DNA from: Cupriavidus pauculus
Lineage (GTDB): Bacteria; Pseudomonadota; Gammaproteobacteria; Burkholderiales; Burkholderiaceae
DNA length: 64,000 nucleotides
Assembly (NCBI RefSeq): GCF_008693385.1
Contig: NZ_CP044067.1
Span: 2,089,501 to 2,153,500 of the forward strand
Direction: 5' to 3'
The notes under the pieces are model-generated. The model ran no database searches and had not been told where the DNA came from. It saw only the letters and a program-made list of their open reading frames with translations. This document shows, piece after piece, positions 37,301 through 44,932 of the stretch; position 1 is the stretch's first letter; every line of letters begins with the position of its first letter. Position numbers and translations under genes: made by a program.

Positions 37301-39205
37301 CTGCTGATGGTGGCGGCCGCGGACGGGACGCTCGAGCGCGTGAGTCCGTCATGGCAGCGCACGCTGGGCCTGTCGCCCGACGTGCTCCTCGGACGCTCGT
37401 GCCTCGTGTTCATTCATCCCGACGATCTCGTGTCGATGACCGAACAGATGATCGCGTTGCGCCGCGAGGGCAGCGCTGTCCGGCACGAATGCCGGTTCGG
37501 GCGGCAGGATGGGCAGTGGCGGTGGATCGCGTGGACGCTCACACTGGATCCGTCGTCGAGCCGCATCCATGGCGTGGGCCGCGATGTGACGGGCGATCGC
37601 GAGGCGGCCGAGGCGTTGCGGCAGGCCGACGAGGCGCTGCGCATGGCGCAGAAAATGGAAGCCATCGGCAAGCTCACCGGTGGCGTGGCTCATGACTTCA
37701 ACAACCTGTTGCAGGTGATTGGCGGCAACCTCCAGCTGCTTGCCACCGATGTCGCCACCGAGGCGCGTCCGACACAGCGCGTGCGCAATGCGCTGGCCGG
37801 TGTGGCACGCGGCGCCAAGCTCGCGGCGCAATTGCTCGCGTTCGGCCGGCGGCAGCCGCTCGCGCCGAAGGTGGTCAATCTTGGACGCTTTATCCGCGGG
37901 CTCGACGACATGCTGCGGCGCGCGCTCGGCGATGGCGTCGAGATCGAGACCATCGTCGCGGGCGGCCTGTGGAACACGCTCGTCGATCCGTTCCAGGTCG
38001 AGAACGCGCTGCTCAACCTGGCCATCAACGCGCGCGACGCGATGGCGGGCCATGGCAGGCTGACGATCGAGGCCGGCAATGCGTCGCTCGACGAAGCGTA
38101 CGCGCAGCGCCATGCCGACGTGACGCCGGGCCAGTATGTGATGGTGGCCGTAACCGATACGGGCATGGGCATGACGCCGGACGTGCAGGAACACGTATTC
38201 GAGCCGTTCTTCACGACCAAGCCGGAAGGGCAGGGCACGGGACTCGGGCTGTCGATGGTCTATGGCTTCGTCAAGCAGTCGGGCGGGCATGTGAAGATCT
38301 ACAGCGAGTCGGGCCTCGGCACGACCGTGCGGCTGTACCTGCCGCGCGAACGTCAGGAAGAAGATCTCGAAACCGATGTCGATGTGGGCGCCGCCACGGG
38401 CGGCACCGAGACCGTGCTCGTGGTCGAGGACGACGAGGACGTGCGCAATACCGTGGTCGATATGCTGTCGAATCTCGGCTACCGCGTGCTCAAGGCCAAG
38501 GATGCGCTGAGCGCGCTCGCCATCGTCGAGAGCGGGGTATCCGTGGACGTGCTGTTCAGCGACGTCGTGATGCCGGGACCCATGCGCAGTCCCGAGATGG
38601 CGCGCAAGGTGCGCGAGCGGCTGCCCGGTATCGCGGTGCTGTTCACCTCCGGCTATACGGACAATGCGATCGTGCATTCGGGACGGCTCGATGCGGGTAT
38701 CGAACTGCTGTCCAAGCCGTATTCGCACGAGGCGCTGGCGCGCAAGATCCGCTATGTGATCGCGTGCGGGGGCGCCGTGCTCCATCCCGTGCCGGTGCCG
38801 GAAGCGCACAAGCAGGCGGGGCCGGTGCCGCGGCTTGCCGAGATGCGGCTGCTGTTCGTCGATGACGACGACCTTGTGCGCACGAGTTCGGCGGAACTGC
38901 TGCGCAGCTTCGGCATCGAGGTCATCGAGGCCAGCAACGAAGAGGAAGCCATGCGTGCCATGCGCGCGAACCGCATCGACGTGCTGTTGACCGATGTGGG
39001 GCTCGGGAGCGCGTCGGGGATCGACCTTGCGATGGAAGCGGCTCTCGAATGGCCGGCATTGCAGATCGTTTTCGTCAGCGGTTATGACGTGACGCTGACA
39101 CCGGAACAGCATCGGATACTGCCGCACGCGATCTCGCTGCGCAAACCGTATGCGCTCGATACGTTTATCGGCGCGCTACAGGGCGTGATGTCGCGAGATC
39201 GGTAA
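34310..39205 (+). CDS. Double hybrid histidine kinase with two kinase cores and three receivers
   Basis: A soluble 1631-residue signalling protein. Order: a Met/Thr/Ser-rich start, a PAS-like domain (about 45-175), GAF (about 185-350), a first kinase core with His381 (NISHEFRTPL), receiver 1 with Asp700, GAF 2 (about 800-960), PAS (about 1000-1110), a second kinase core with His1128 (GGVAHDFNNLLQ), receiver 2 with Asp1418 and receiver 3 with Asp1562. The first core is of the ordinary HisKA type, the second of the HDFNN type usual in oxygen/light PAS kinases. Receiver 3 has TDVGLGSASG in place of DxxMP. No output domain is present and no partner gene adjoins it. Confidence 0.87.
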   Translation: MTNSEMTNSGMTHSGTTTSSGTGMSGDDGSPAFLAGGGEMGARIRAFDWTGTPLGAPAQWPQSLKTAIRIILTSRQPIWIGWGEDLLFFYNDAYKAIIGGRHPAALGQPTRSVWREIWDDIGPLLATAMAGVEGIFVEQKLLIMERNGYPEETYYTFSYSPVPDDQGGTGGIICANSDGTERVLAERQLTLLRELGASTAEARTRDEVCRVAMQSLRTNPHDVTFALLYLGDRGAGELALAGSEGIAADHAMAPATLRCDAPDSPAAWPAYDALQQGRVVVVDSPAEGERLPGGAWSVPPKQVAIVPVSPSGETSQHGVLVLGLNPYRLVGDRYRSFLGLVAGQISGAFGYVDAYEEERRRAEALAEIDRVKTTFFSNISHEFRTPLTLMLGPLEEMLNRPGADDDRALLEITHRNGMRLLKLVNALLDFSRIEAGRLQMQPQPTDLPAFTAELASLFRSAIESAGLQLVVDCPPMPAPVAIDRTIWETVVLNLLSNAYKFTFQGTIEVAVNATSEGDVELSVRDTGIGIPEAELPRLFERFHRVAGAMGRSIEGSGIGLALVQELVKQHGGVIAVESRLGEGTRVVVRLPRASQQTPLPAPAPVEMSTQARAYAETATRWGAMAEAVATPAAATGDAAANDAMDDSARATMIVADDNADLREYMRRLLEGAGHEVRLANDGGEALALARAQAPDLIVSDVMMPGMDGVELVRMLREDATLRDTPVLLLSARAGEEARVSGLASGADDYLIKPFSARELLARVASNLQLSRLRRETERRLRDESRVLEVLNAVGTTVAAELDLGRAVQVVTDAATELTGAAFGAFFYNVLDDKGGSYMLYSLSGVPKEAFDKFPMPRNTAVFAPTFLGQGIVRSDDITRDPRFGRNPPHRGMPEGHLQVCSYLAAPVISRNGDVLGGLFFGHPQAGMFTERAERVLVGIAAQAAVAIDNARLYQAAQAEIAKRTKAQDALRELNTTLERRVNEAVADRDRLWDLSEDLLMVAAADGTLERVSPSWQRTLGLSPDVLLGRSCLVFIHPDDLVSMTEQMIALRREGSAVRHECRFGRQDGQWRWIAWTLTLDPSSSRIHGVGRDVTGDREAAEALRQADEALRMAQKMEAIGKLTGGVAHDFNNLLQVIGGNLQLLATDVATEARPTQRVRNALAGVARGAKLAAQLLAFGRRQPLAPKVVNLGRFIRGLDDMLRRALGDGVEIETIVAGGLWNTLVDPFQVENALLNLAINARDAMAGHGRLTIEAGNASLDEAYAQRHADVTPGQYVMVAVTDTGMGMTPDVQEHVFEPFFTTKPEGQGTGLGLSMVYGFVKQSGGHVKIYSESGLGTTVRLYLPRERQEEDLETDVDVGAATGGTETVLVVEDDEDVRNTVVDMLSNLGYRVLKAKDALSALAIVESGVSVDVLFSDVVMPGPMRSPEMARKVRERLPGIAVLFTSGYTDNAIVHSGRLDAGIELLSKPYSHEALARKIRYVIACGGAVLHPVPVPEAHKQAGPVPRLAEMRLLFVDDDDLVRTSSAELLRSFGIEVIEASNEEEAMRAMRANRIDVLLTDVGLGSASGIDLAMEAALEWPALQIVFVSGYDVTLTPEQHRILPHAISLRKPYALDTFIGALQGVMSRDR

Positions 39206-39210
39206 ACGGG

Positions 39211-39246
39211 AAACCGGCGGCCATGGGGGCCGCCGGTTTCTTCTTG
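39211..39246 (+). terminator. Rho-independent terminator of the double hybrid kinase
   Basis: AAACCGGCGGCC and GGCCGCCGGTTT form a 12-bp stem around ATGGG and are followed by CTTCTT. It starts five bases after the kinase stop. Confidence 0.85.
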
Positions 39247-39306
39247 CACCCCTCGTTTGCGGTGGGAGGGTCCGCTTGCGAGGGTACGGAGCAACCTGGC
39301 TACCGA

Positions 39307-39816
39307 TCAGACGAGGGCGCCGTCGGTGAAGGGGTCGGCCTTGCCGACGCGGGCGCCGTCCTTGTACGGATCGACGGTGCGGCTCGGTTCGGCGGAGACA
39401 CCCACGCGGTCCAGACCGGCGACCGTCTGGGTACCCACCCGCGCTCCGTCGGTGAAGGGGTCGGCCTTGCCGACGCGGGCGCCGTCCTTGTACGGATCGA
39501 CGGTGCGGCTCGGTTCGGCGGAGACGCCCACGCGGTCCAGACCAGCAACCGTCTGGGTACCCACCCGCGCTCCGTCGGTGAAGGGGTCGGCCTTGCCAAC
39601 ACGGGCACCATCCAGATACGGGTCGGCGGTACGAGCACCGTCGGTGAAGCCATCGCGATTGCCGATACGGGCGCCGTCGGTAAAGGTGCTGCGCGGCTCG
39701 CTGATGGTGCGGGCACCGTCGAGGTACGGGTCACGCGAACCCTGGGCGGCTTGGGCGGCACCACCGATGAAAGCAACGGCGAGGGCGGCGGCGGTAAGGA
39801 TGGTCTTGGCGGTCAT
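39307..39816 (-). CDS. Secreted DGAR-repeat protein
   Basis: A 169-residue exported protein of unknown function. A signal peptide (TILTAAALAVAFIGGAAQA) precedes a mature part made entirely of short repeats with the core DP(F/Y)xDGARVG, at least nine copies. Residues from about 78 to the end are a 42-residue super-unit repeated twice plus a partial copy, from a 126-bp DNA repeat. It has no cysteine and would be unstructured or a repetitive ligand-binding fold. CAGGAG precedes the ATG. It has its own promoter with an operator between -35 and -10, so it is tightly controlled. I do not recognise the family beyond similar repeat proteins in related genomes. Confidence 0.72.
   Translation of the reverse strand: MTAKTILTAAALAVAFIGGAAQAAQGSRDPYLDGARTISEPRSTFTDGARIGNRDGFTDGARTADPYLDGARVGKADPFTDGARVGTQTVAGLDRVGVSAEPSRTVDPYKDGARVGKADPFTDGARVGTQTVAGLDRVGVSAEPSRTVDPYKDGARVGKADPFTDGALV
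39321..39608. repeat. 126-bp tandem repeat, two full copies plus a partial
   Basis: Copies begin at 39321, 39447 and 39573. The first two differ at about three of 126 positions, and the third keeps only its first 35 or so bases. The unit is a multiple of three and encodes 42 residues of the DGAR protein, so copy number can change in frame. The near identity implies a recent duplication. Confidence 0.9.
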
Positions 39817-39846
39817 GATTGGCTCCTGGGTCTGTCCGGTTCCTGC

Positions 39847-39864
39847 ATCTACTACTAGGTAGGT
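39847..39864. promoter_or_regulatory. Second operator copy in the DGAR gene leader
   Basis: ATCTACTACTAGGTAGGT repeats the sequence found in the promoter spacer, with CTAC/GTAG inverted halves. It lies 31 bases upstream of the ATG and about 25 bases downstream of the -10. The centre-to-centre distance to the first copy is 38 bp, between three and four helical turns. Confidence 0.6.
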
Positions 39865-39879
39865 GCGTCGATGGACTGA

Positions 39880-39908
39880 ATATTATCTACTACTAGATAG
39901 ATAAGCAA
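39880..39908 (-). promoter_or_regulatory. Promoter of the DGAR gene with operator in the spacer
   Basis: On the minus strand TTGCTT (39908-39903) and TAATAT (39885-39880) are exactly 17 bases apart. The 17-base spacer is the operator-like sequence ATCTATCTAGTAGTAGA. A repressor there would exclude RNA polymerase directly. Confidence 0.65.
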
Positions 39909-39971
39909 GGGGAAAGTTTAGAAACGTCGCTCTAACCGCAAACGACGTTCTATAAGAGAGGTATGCGTAAC

Positions 39972-41159
39972 TTAATCGCGGTCAGAAGCGACGAATAGCG
40001 CGCCTAGCGATACCAACGCGAGCCCGCTGCCGGTCGCGACCACGCCGTGCCAGCCGACATGCGCATACAGCGCGCTCGCCACGGCCGACCCCAGCGCCCC
40101 GCCGGCAAAGATCGCGGTCATATACAGCGCGTTCAGCCGACCGCGGCTCGCGGGATCGAGCGCATAGATCGCGCGCTGGCCCAGCACCATGTTCATCTGC
40201 ACGGCGAAGTCGAGCACGATGCCGGTCAGCGCCAGCGCATAGAGCCCAACCGCCCCACCGGCCAGCCCGGGGAGAAAGCTCAGAGCTGCCAGGATCATCG
40301 CGACGTACGAGGCGACGCGGGTGTGCCCGGCATCGGCAAGCCGCCCCGCAATGGGCGCGGCCACCGCGCCCAGCGCTCCGACCAGCGCAAAGATGCCGAT
40401 CTGCGATTGCGACAGCCCGTAGTGCGCGGCCAGCTCCAGCGGTGCGGCGGTCCAGAACAGGCTGAACGCGGCGAACAGCAGCGCCTGGTACAGGGCGCGC
40501 CGGCGCAGCACGGCATGGCGGGTGAACAGATGCCACAGCGACACCAGCAGTTCCCCATAGCTGGCCCGATGGCCGGGCACGCGGCGGGGCAGCGTGAGCG
40601 CGATGATGGCGACGGTCGCCAGCGTCATGGCCGCGGCAATCAGGAACACCGCGCGCCAGCCCAGGTATTGCGCGAGCATGCTCGAGAGCGGCCGCGCCAG
40701 CAGGATGCCGGTGAGCAGCCCACCCATGATCGTACCGACCGTCCGCCCGCGCTGCGCTTCCGGCGCGAGATGCGCGGCCAGCGGAATCAGGATCTGCACG
40801 CTGACCGAACTCAGGCCGAGCAGCAGCGAGACCAGCAGGAACGGCCCCGGGTGGGAGGACACCGCCGCGCCGAGCAGGCTCGCGGCGGTGGCGATGCCGC
40901 TGATGACGAGCAGGCGCCGGTTCTCGAGCAGATCCGCGAGCGGCACGAGGAAGAACAGCCCGATCGCGTAGCCGATCTGCGTCAGCGACACGATAAAGCT
41001 CGCGCTCGGGACGGACAGGCCCACTGCGGGCGCGATCAGTTCGATGATCGGCTGCGCGTAGTACAGGTTGGCGACGAGCAGGCCCGCGCAGAGCGCGAAC
41101 AGTGCGACCAGCGTGCCGGACATGCCGGCGTGGTCGGCGGTGGGTGAGGACGAGTGCAT
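39972..41159 (-). CDS. MFS transporter, drug/sugar efflux-like
   Basis: A 395-residue, 12-helix major facilitator of the DHA1/YnfM-like kind. Useful parts are YYAQPIIELIAP in helix 1, the loop PLADLLENRRLLV and the half-molecule repeat AGRLADAGHTRVASY (about 265-279). The ATG at 41159 begins MHSSSPTADHAG; the open frame extends 24 residues further. Probably an exporter. It lies downstream of the LysR gene on the same strand, with a 120-base gap, so it could be a LysR target. No terminator is visible between it and the DGAR gene. Confidence 0.8.
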   Translation of the reverse strand: MHSSSPTADHAGMSGTLVALFALCAGLLVANLYYAQPIIELIAPAVGLSVPSASFIVSLTQIGYAIGLFFLVPLADLLENRRLLVISGIATAASLLGAAVSSHPGPFLLVSLLLGLSSVSVQILIPLAAHLAPEAQRGRTVGTIMGGLLTGILLARPLSSMLAQYLGWRAVFLIAAAMTLATVAIIALTLPRRVPGHRASYGELLVSLWHLFTRHAVLRRRALYQALLFAAFSLFWTAAPLELAAHYGLSQSQIGIFALVGALGAVAAPIAGRLADAGHTRVASYVAMILAALSFLPGLAGGAVGLYALALTGIVLDFAVQMNMVLGQRAIYALDPASRGRLNALYMTAIFAGGALGSAVASALYAHVGWHGVVATGSGLALVSLGALFVASDRD

Positions 41160-41279
41160 GATTCCGATCCGAAAGACGAGGGAGGACGATGGACGGATCG
41201 TAGAGGCTTGTATGCGCGCGGGGAAGCGCAACGCCGGACAAATCAGCGTTGCGGGCGACGCAATGCGCGCGCGACGGCC

Positions 41280-42206
41280 CTAGGCTGCGGGCGAAGGACG
41301 CAACGTGGGCAACGTCTGCAGGAATGCGAGAAACGCGGCGACGCGCCGCGAGCCTCGCTGATTGGGCAGATATAGCGCAGAAACCACAGACATCGACTGG
41401 TCGGGATGAATGTCCCAGTCGCCGAACAATGCCGTTACGCGTCCGCTGGCGATATCGTCATCGACGAGCCAGTCCGGCAGCAGCGCGATGCCGCCGTCGG
41501 CGCGCAATACCTCGAGCAGCACCTCGGTATTGTTGCTGCGGAAATGGCCGGCGATCGGCACCGTCTCGCTTGCGTCGTCCCGCCGGAAGGTCCAGACCTG
41601 ATCGCGCGTGCCGTAGCTGAAGCGCAGGCATCGATGCTCGACGAGATCCATCGGCGCCGCGGGCGTGCCGTGACGGGCCAGATAGGCGGGCGTGGCGACC
41701 ACGCGCCGATGAAAGCGGCCGATCTCGCGCGCGATCACGTTGTCGTACGCGGCCGCGCCGCCCAGCCGCACCGATACGTCGATGCGCGCGGTGAGCAGAT
41801 CGACGATATCGTCCGTGAGCGTGACTTCGAGTTCGAGCTGCGGATGGGCGGCGAGCCACGCGCCGAGATAGGGCGCGATGCAGCGGCGCCCGAAGGCCAC
41901 CGGTATCGAGACGCGCAACTGTCCGACGGGCGGGTGCGATGCGTCGCCGCGATCGGCGATCATCGCATCGGCTTCCTCTACCGCTTCGAGAATGCCACGT
42001 GCCTGCCGGTAGTACGCGGCGCCGGCCTCGGTCACGGTGACCTGCCGCGTCGAGCGGTTGAGCAGCACCGCGCCGAGCGATGCCTCCAGTCCGTCCAGCG
42101 CGCGCGTGACCGACGAAGTGGCCAGTTGCAGGCGCCGCGCGGCCGCGGAGAAACCCTTGGCGTCGACGGTCTCGACGAACATCTTCAGCGCGAGCAGTTT
42201 GTCCAT
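41280..42206 (-). CDS. LysR-family transcriptional regulator
   Basis: A 308-residue LysR regulator with an N-terminal winged helix-turn-helix (1-60; GFSAAARRLQLATSSVTRALDGLE) and a periplasmic-binding-protein-like effector domain (about 90-300) of the subgroup with SVRLGGAAAYDNVIAREIG. It starts four bases after the TetR stop, so the two regulators are co-transcribed. Its target may be the upstream hydroxylase/symporter cluster or the MFS gene downstream. Confidence 0.87.
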   Translation of the reverse strand: MDKLLALKMFVETVDAKGFSAAARRLQLATSSVTRALDGLEASLGAVLLNRSTRQVTVTEAGAAYYRQARGILEAVEEADAMIADRGDASHPPVGQLRVSIPVAFGRRCIAPYLGAWLAAHPQLELEVTLTDDIVDLLTARIDVSVRLGGAAAYDNVIAREIGRFHRRVVATPAYLARHGTPAAPMDLVEHRCLRFSYGTRDQVWTFRRDDASETVPIAGHFRSNNTEVLLEVLRADGGIALLPDWLVDDDIASGRVTALFGDWDIHPDQSMSVVSALYLPNQRGSRRVAAFLAFLQTLPTLRPSPAA

Positions 42207-42210
42207 CGGC

Positions 42211-42885
42211 TTACTTGCCGGTGTCGCGCAGCTTGCGCATCGCGGCCGGCGCGCCGTGCAGGAACATATCGACCTTCTGGCGGATGACCGCGTCGAGGTC
42301 GGTCGGCACTTTCAGCCCGTAGATCCATTTGCGCACACCAATATAGAAGATCGCGGCATGCAGGCTCCAGATCATCTCGATCTCGGCATCGGTCTCGGCC
42401 GCGCCGCGCGGCGGCCCAATCTCGTATGCCTCGCGCACTTCGGCCAGTACCGGCAGGAAGACCTTGCTGCGCAGCTTGCTCAGGTACTTGTTGTTGATGC
42501 CTTCGTGCGTCAGGCCAGCGAAGATGAACAGGCGAATCCACTCCTCGCGCAGGATCACGGACGAATAGTCGACATAGAACGCATGGAGCCGCTCCGTCAG
42601 CGGGACCGACCGATCCGCGATCTGGCGCTCCCAGACCGGACGCCACTGGAACACTTCGTTGTACACGCGTTCGATCAGCGCTTCCTTGCTGTCGAAGTAG
42701 CGGTACAGCAGGGGCTGCGTGACGCCGATCTGCCGCGCAAGCTCGCGCGTGCTGCCCGCGAACCCGTTGCGCGTGAAGTGCTCGATCGCCTTTTCCACGA
42801 TCTGCTGCTCGCGCTCTTCGGGCAGAAGCCGCCGCGTGGTCTTCGCGGTGCCGTCGTCGCGGGCGGGCGCGTTGCTGGACTCCAT
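42211..42885 (-). CDS. TetR-family transcriptional regulator
   Basis: A 224-residue TetR regulator. The DNA-binding domain (about 20-72) includes GFAGSTRELARQIGVTQPLLYRYFDSKEALI. The C-terminal helical domain would bind an inducer. It lies at the 3' end of the leftward cluster VOC-hydroxylase-DUF485-ActP, with an 82-base gap after the symporter, and LysR follows immediately. The TTTATCA-N17-TGATAAA repeat at the cluster promoter is a good candidate for its operator. Confidence 0.86.
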   Translation of the reverse strand: MESSNAPARDDGTAKTTRRLLPEEREQQIVEKAIEHFTRNGFAGSTRELARQIGVTQPLLYRYFDSKEALIERVYNEVFQWRPVWERQIADRSVPLTERLHAFYVDYSSVILREEWIRLFIFAGLTHEGINNKYLSKLRSKVFLPVLAEVREAYEIGPPRGAAETDAEIEMIWSLHAAIFYIGVRKWIYGLKVPTDLDAVIRQKVDMFLHGAPAAMRKLRDTGK

Positions 42886-42967
42886 GGATGTGGACCTCTG
42901 GCGATGGGATGGCGGATGACGTACGGATTCTACCGTCCGCCATCGCGCTGCGTCATTCCCGCGTGTG

Positions 42968-44539
42968 TCATCCCGCGGTATCGAGCTTGCCGAGTTCGCA
43001 ATCGACGCGCTGGTTCTGGTAGGCCGTGCGTTCCCACGCGCCGCGCGCCGAACGATCCGTCACCGAGAACAGGAAGATGCCGGCGAAAGCGACCGCCATC
43101 GAGAACAGCGCGGGATACTCGTACGGATAGATCGCCGTCGCGTGACCGAGCACCTGCACCCAGACCGTCGGACTCAGCACCGTCAGGACCACGGCCGTGA
43201 CGAGCCCCAGCGTGCCGCCCGCCACCGCGCCGCGCGTGGTGAGGCCGCGCCAGTAGATCGACAGCAGCAGCACCGGAAAGTTGGAGCTGGCGGCGATCGA
43301 GAACGTCAGGCTGACGATAAACGCGATGGTCTGCTTCTCGAACAAAATGCCGAGCAGGATCGACAGTACGCCGAGCACGAGCGTGGTCAGGCGCGAGACG
43401 CGCATTTCGTCGCGGTCCGAGGCTTTGCCGCCGCGCATCACGGTGGCATAGAGATCGTGCGACACCGCCGAGGCGCCCGCGAGCGTCAGGCCCGCGACCA
43501 CGGCGAGGATCGTCGAGAACGCCACCGCGCAGATAAAGCCGAGGAACACGTTGCCGCCGACGGCATGGGCGAGATGCACCGCCACCATGTTCACGCCGCC
43601 GATGACCTTGCCCGCGCCGTCGTGATAGCTCGCATCGTTGGCCACGAGCGCGATGGTGCCGAAGCCGATCACGATGATCAGCGCGTAGCCGGTGCCGACG
43701 ATGCCCGTCGCGTACAGCACGCTCTTGCGCGCGGCCTTGACGTCGCCGACCGTGAAGAAGCGCATGAGGATGTGCGGCAGGCCCGCGGTACCGAAAATCA
43801 GCGCAAGCCCGAGCGACACCGCGGACACGGGATCGGAGACGAGCCCGCCGGGCCGCATGATGCCGTCGTGCTTCGCATGCGCGGCGATTGCGCTCGAAAA
43901 CAGGCTGTCCAGGCTGAAGCCGAAGCGGCTCAGCACCATGAAGGCCATGAACGCGGCGCCGGCCAGCAGCATCACGGCCTTGATGATCTGGATCCACGTG
44001 GTGGCGAGCATGCCGCCAAAGAACACGTAGACGACCATCAGCACGCCGACGATGACCACGGCGGACGTATAGCTGAAGCCGAACAGCAGTTCGACCAGCT
44101 TGCCGGCGCCGACCATCTGCGAGACGAGGTACAGCAGCACGATCACGATCGAGCTCGATGCCGAGAACGCGCGGATCGGCCGCTGGCGCAGGCGGTACGA
44201 GAGCACGTCCGCGAGCGTGTAGCGTCCGAGATTGCGCAGCGGTTCGGCAATCAGGAACAGGATGATCGGCCAGCTCGCGAGGAAGCCGATGGAGTAGATC
44301 AGGCCGTCGTAGCCGCTCGTGAACACAAGTGCGGAGATGCCGAGCAGCGAGGCCGCGGACATATAGTCGCCGGCGATGGCCCAGCCGTTCTGCATCGCGG
44401 TGATCCTGCCGCCCGCCGCGTAATGGTCGGCCACGCTATGGTTGCGGCGCGCGGCCCAGCGCGTGACCGCGAGTGTCGCGATCACGAACACGAGGAACAT
44501 GCCGATGGCAATGGTGTTGAGTCCCTGGCCGATGCTCAT
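42968..44539 (-). CDS. actP: ActP-type sodium:solute (acetate/organic acid) symporter
   Basis: A 523-residue, 13-helix sodium:solute symporter of the ActP group, which takes up acetate, glycolate and related short acids. Landmarks are [28 protein letters not shown] (about 40-67), [17 protein letters not shown] (about 250) and [24 protein letters not shown]. The ATG at 44539 follows AAGGAG and overlaps the DUF485 stop (ATGA). Frame upstream is not coding. Its place between an aromatic-type hydroxylase and two regulators suggests it may carry a substrate or product of that pathway instead of acetate; the symbol reflects family only. Confidence 0.85.
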   Translation of the reverse strand: MSIGQGLNTIAIGMFLVFVIATLAVTRWAARRNHSVADHYAAGGRITAMQNGWAIAGDYMSAASLLGISALVFTSGYDGLIYSIGFLASWPIILFLIAEPLRNLGRYTLADVLSYRLRQRPIRAFSASSSIVIVLLYLVSQMVGAGKLVELLFGFSYTSAVVIVGVLMVVYVFFGGMLATTWIQIIKAVMLLAGAAFMAFMVLSRFGFSLDSLFSSAIAAHAKHDGIMRPGGLVSDPVSAVSLGLALIFGTAGLPHILMRFFTVGDVKAARKSVLYATGIVGTGYALIIVIGFGTIALVANDASYHDGAGKVIGGVNMVAVHLAHAVGGNVFLGFICAVAFSTILAVVAGLTLAGASAVSHDLYATVMRGGKASDRDEMRVSRLTTLVLGVLSILLGILFEKQTIAFIVSLTFSIAASSNFPVLLLSIYWRGLTTRGAVAGGTLGLVTAVVLTVLSPTVWVQVLGHATAIYPYEYPALFSMAVAFAGIFLFSVTDRSARGAWERTAYQNQRVDCELGKLDTAG

Positions 44540-44904
44540 GATGATGCTCCTTCGCGCAGCGCCGCGATCTGGCGGTCGTACACCGTGTTGGTCCGATACA
44601 CGTAGACCGCGACGAGCGCGAACGTGAACACGAACATGCCGAAGCCGATGGGAATGCCGACCGTCGTCGGGTATCCGGCCGCGACGGGCGTGGCCAGCCA
44701 GGCGGGCCGGAACGCCAGCGTGAGGATGAAGCCGAAGTAGACGGCCAGCATCGTGGCGGTGAGGGTCCACGAAAAGCGGCGGCGCGCGCGTTGCAGGCGC
44801 TCGAAGGCCGGCTGGCCGAGCATCGGGTGCGGCGCCACTGGCGGGGGCGTCGCATCGTGCGGATGCCGCGCGGCGGCGGACATCGTGGGGGCGGTATGGG
44901 TCAT
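44536..44904 (-). CDS. DUF485 membrane protein, symporter partner (YjcH-like)
   Basis: A 122-residue protein with two transmembrane helices (about 47-70 and 84-106). Its middle [33 protein letters not shown] is the DUF485 signature. These proteins (YjcH in E. coli) are encoded with ActP symporters and are thought to be accessory subunits. Its TGA overlaps the actP ATG, so it is translationally coupled. The hydroxylase gene lies 28 bases upstream on the same strand. Confidence 0.85.
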   Translation of the reverse strand: MTHTAPTMSAAARHPHDATPPPVAPHPMLGQPAFERLQRARRRFSWTLTATMLAVYFGFILTLAFRPAWLATPVAAGYPTTVGIPIGFGMFVFTFALVAVYVYRTNTVYDRQIAALREGASS

Positions 44905-44932
44905 CGATTGTCTCCGTCCGTATGACGTGTCT

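Noticed and set aside
39321..39608. The 126-bp repeats as a CRISPR array
   Set aside because: They are direct tandem copies without unique spacers and are fully coding in one frame.
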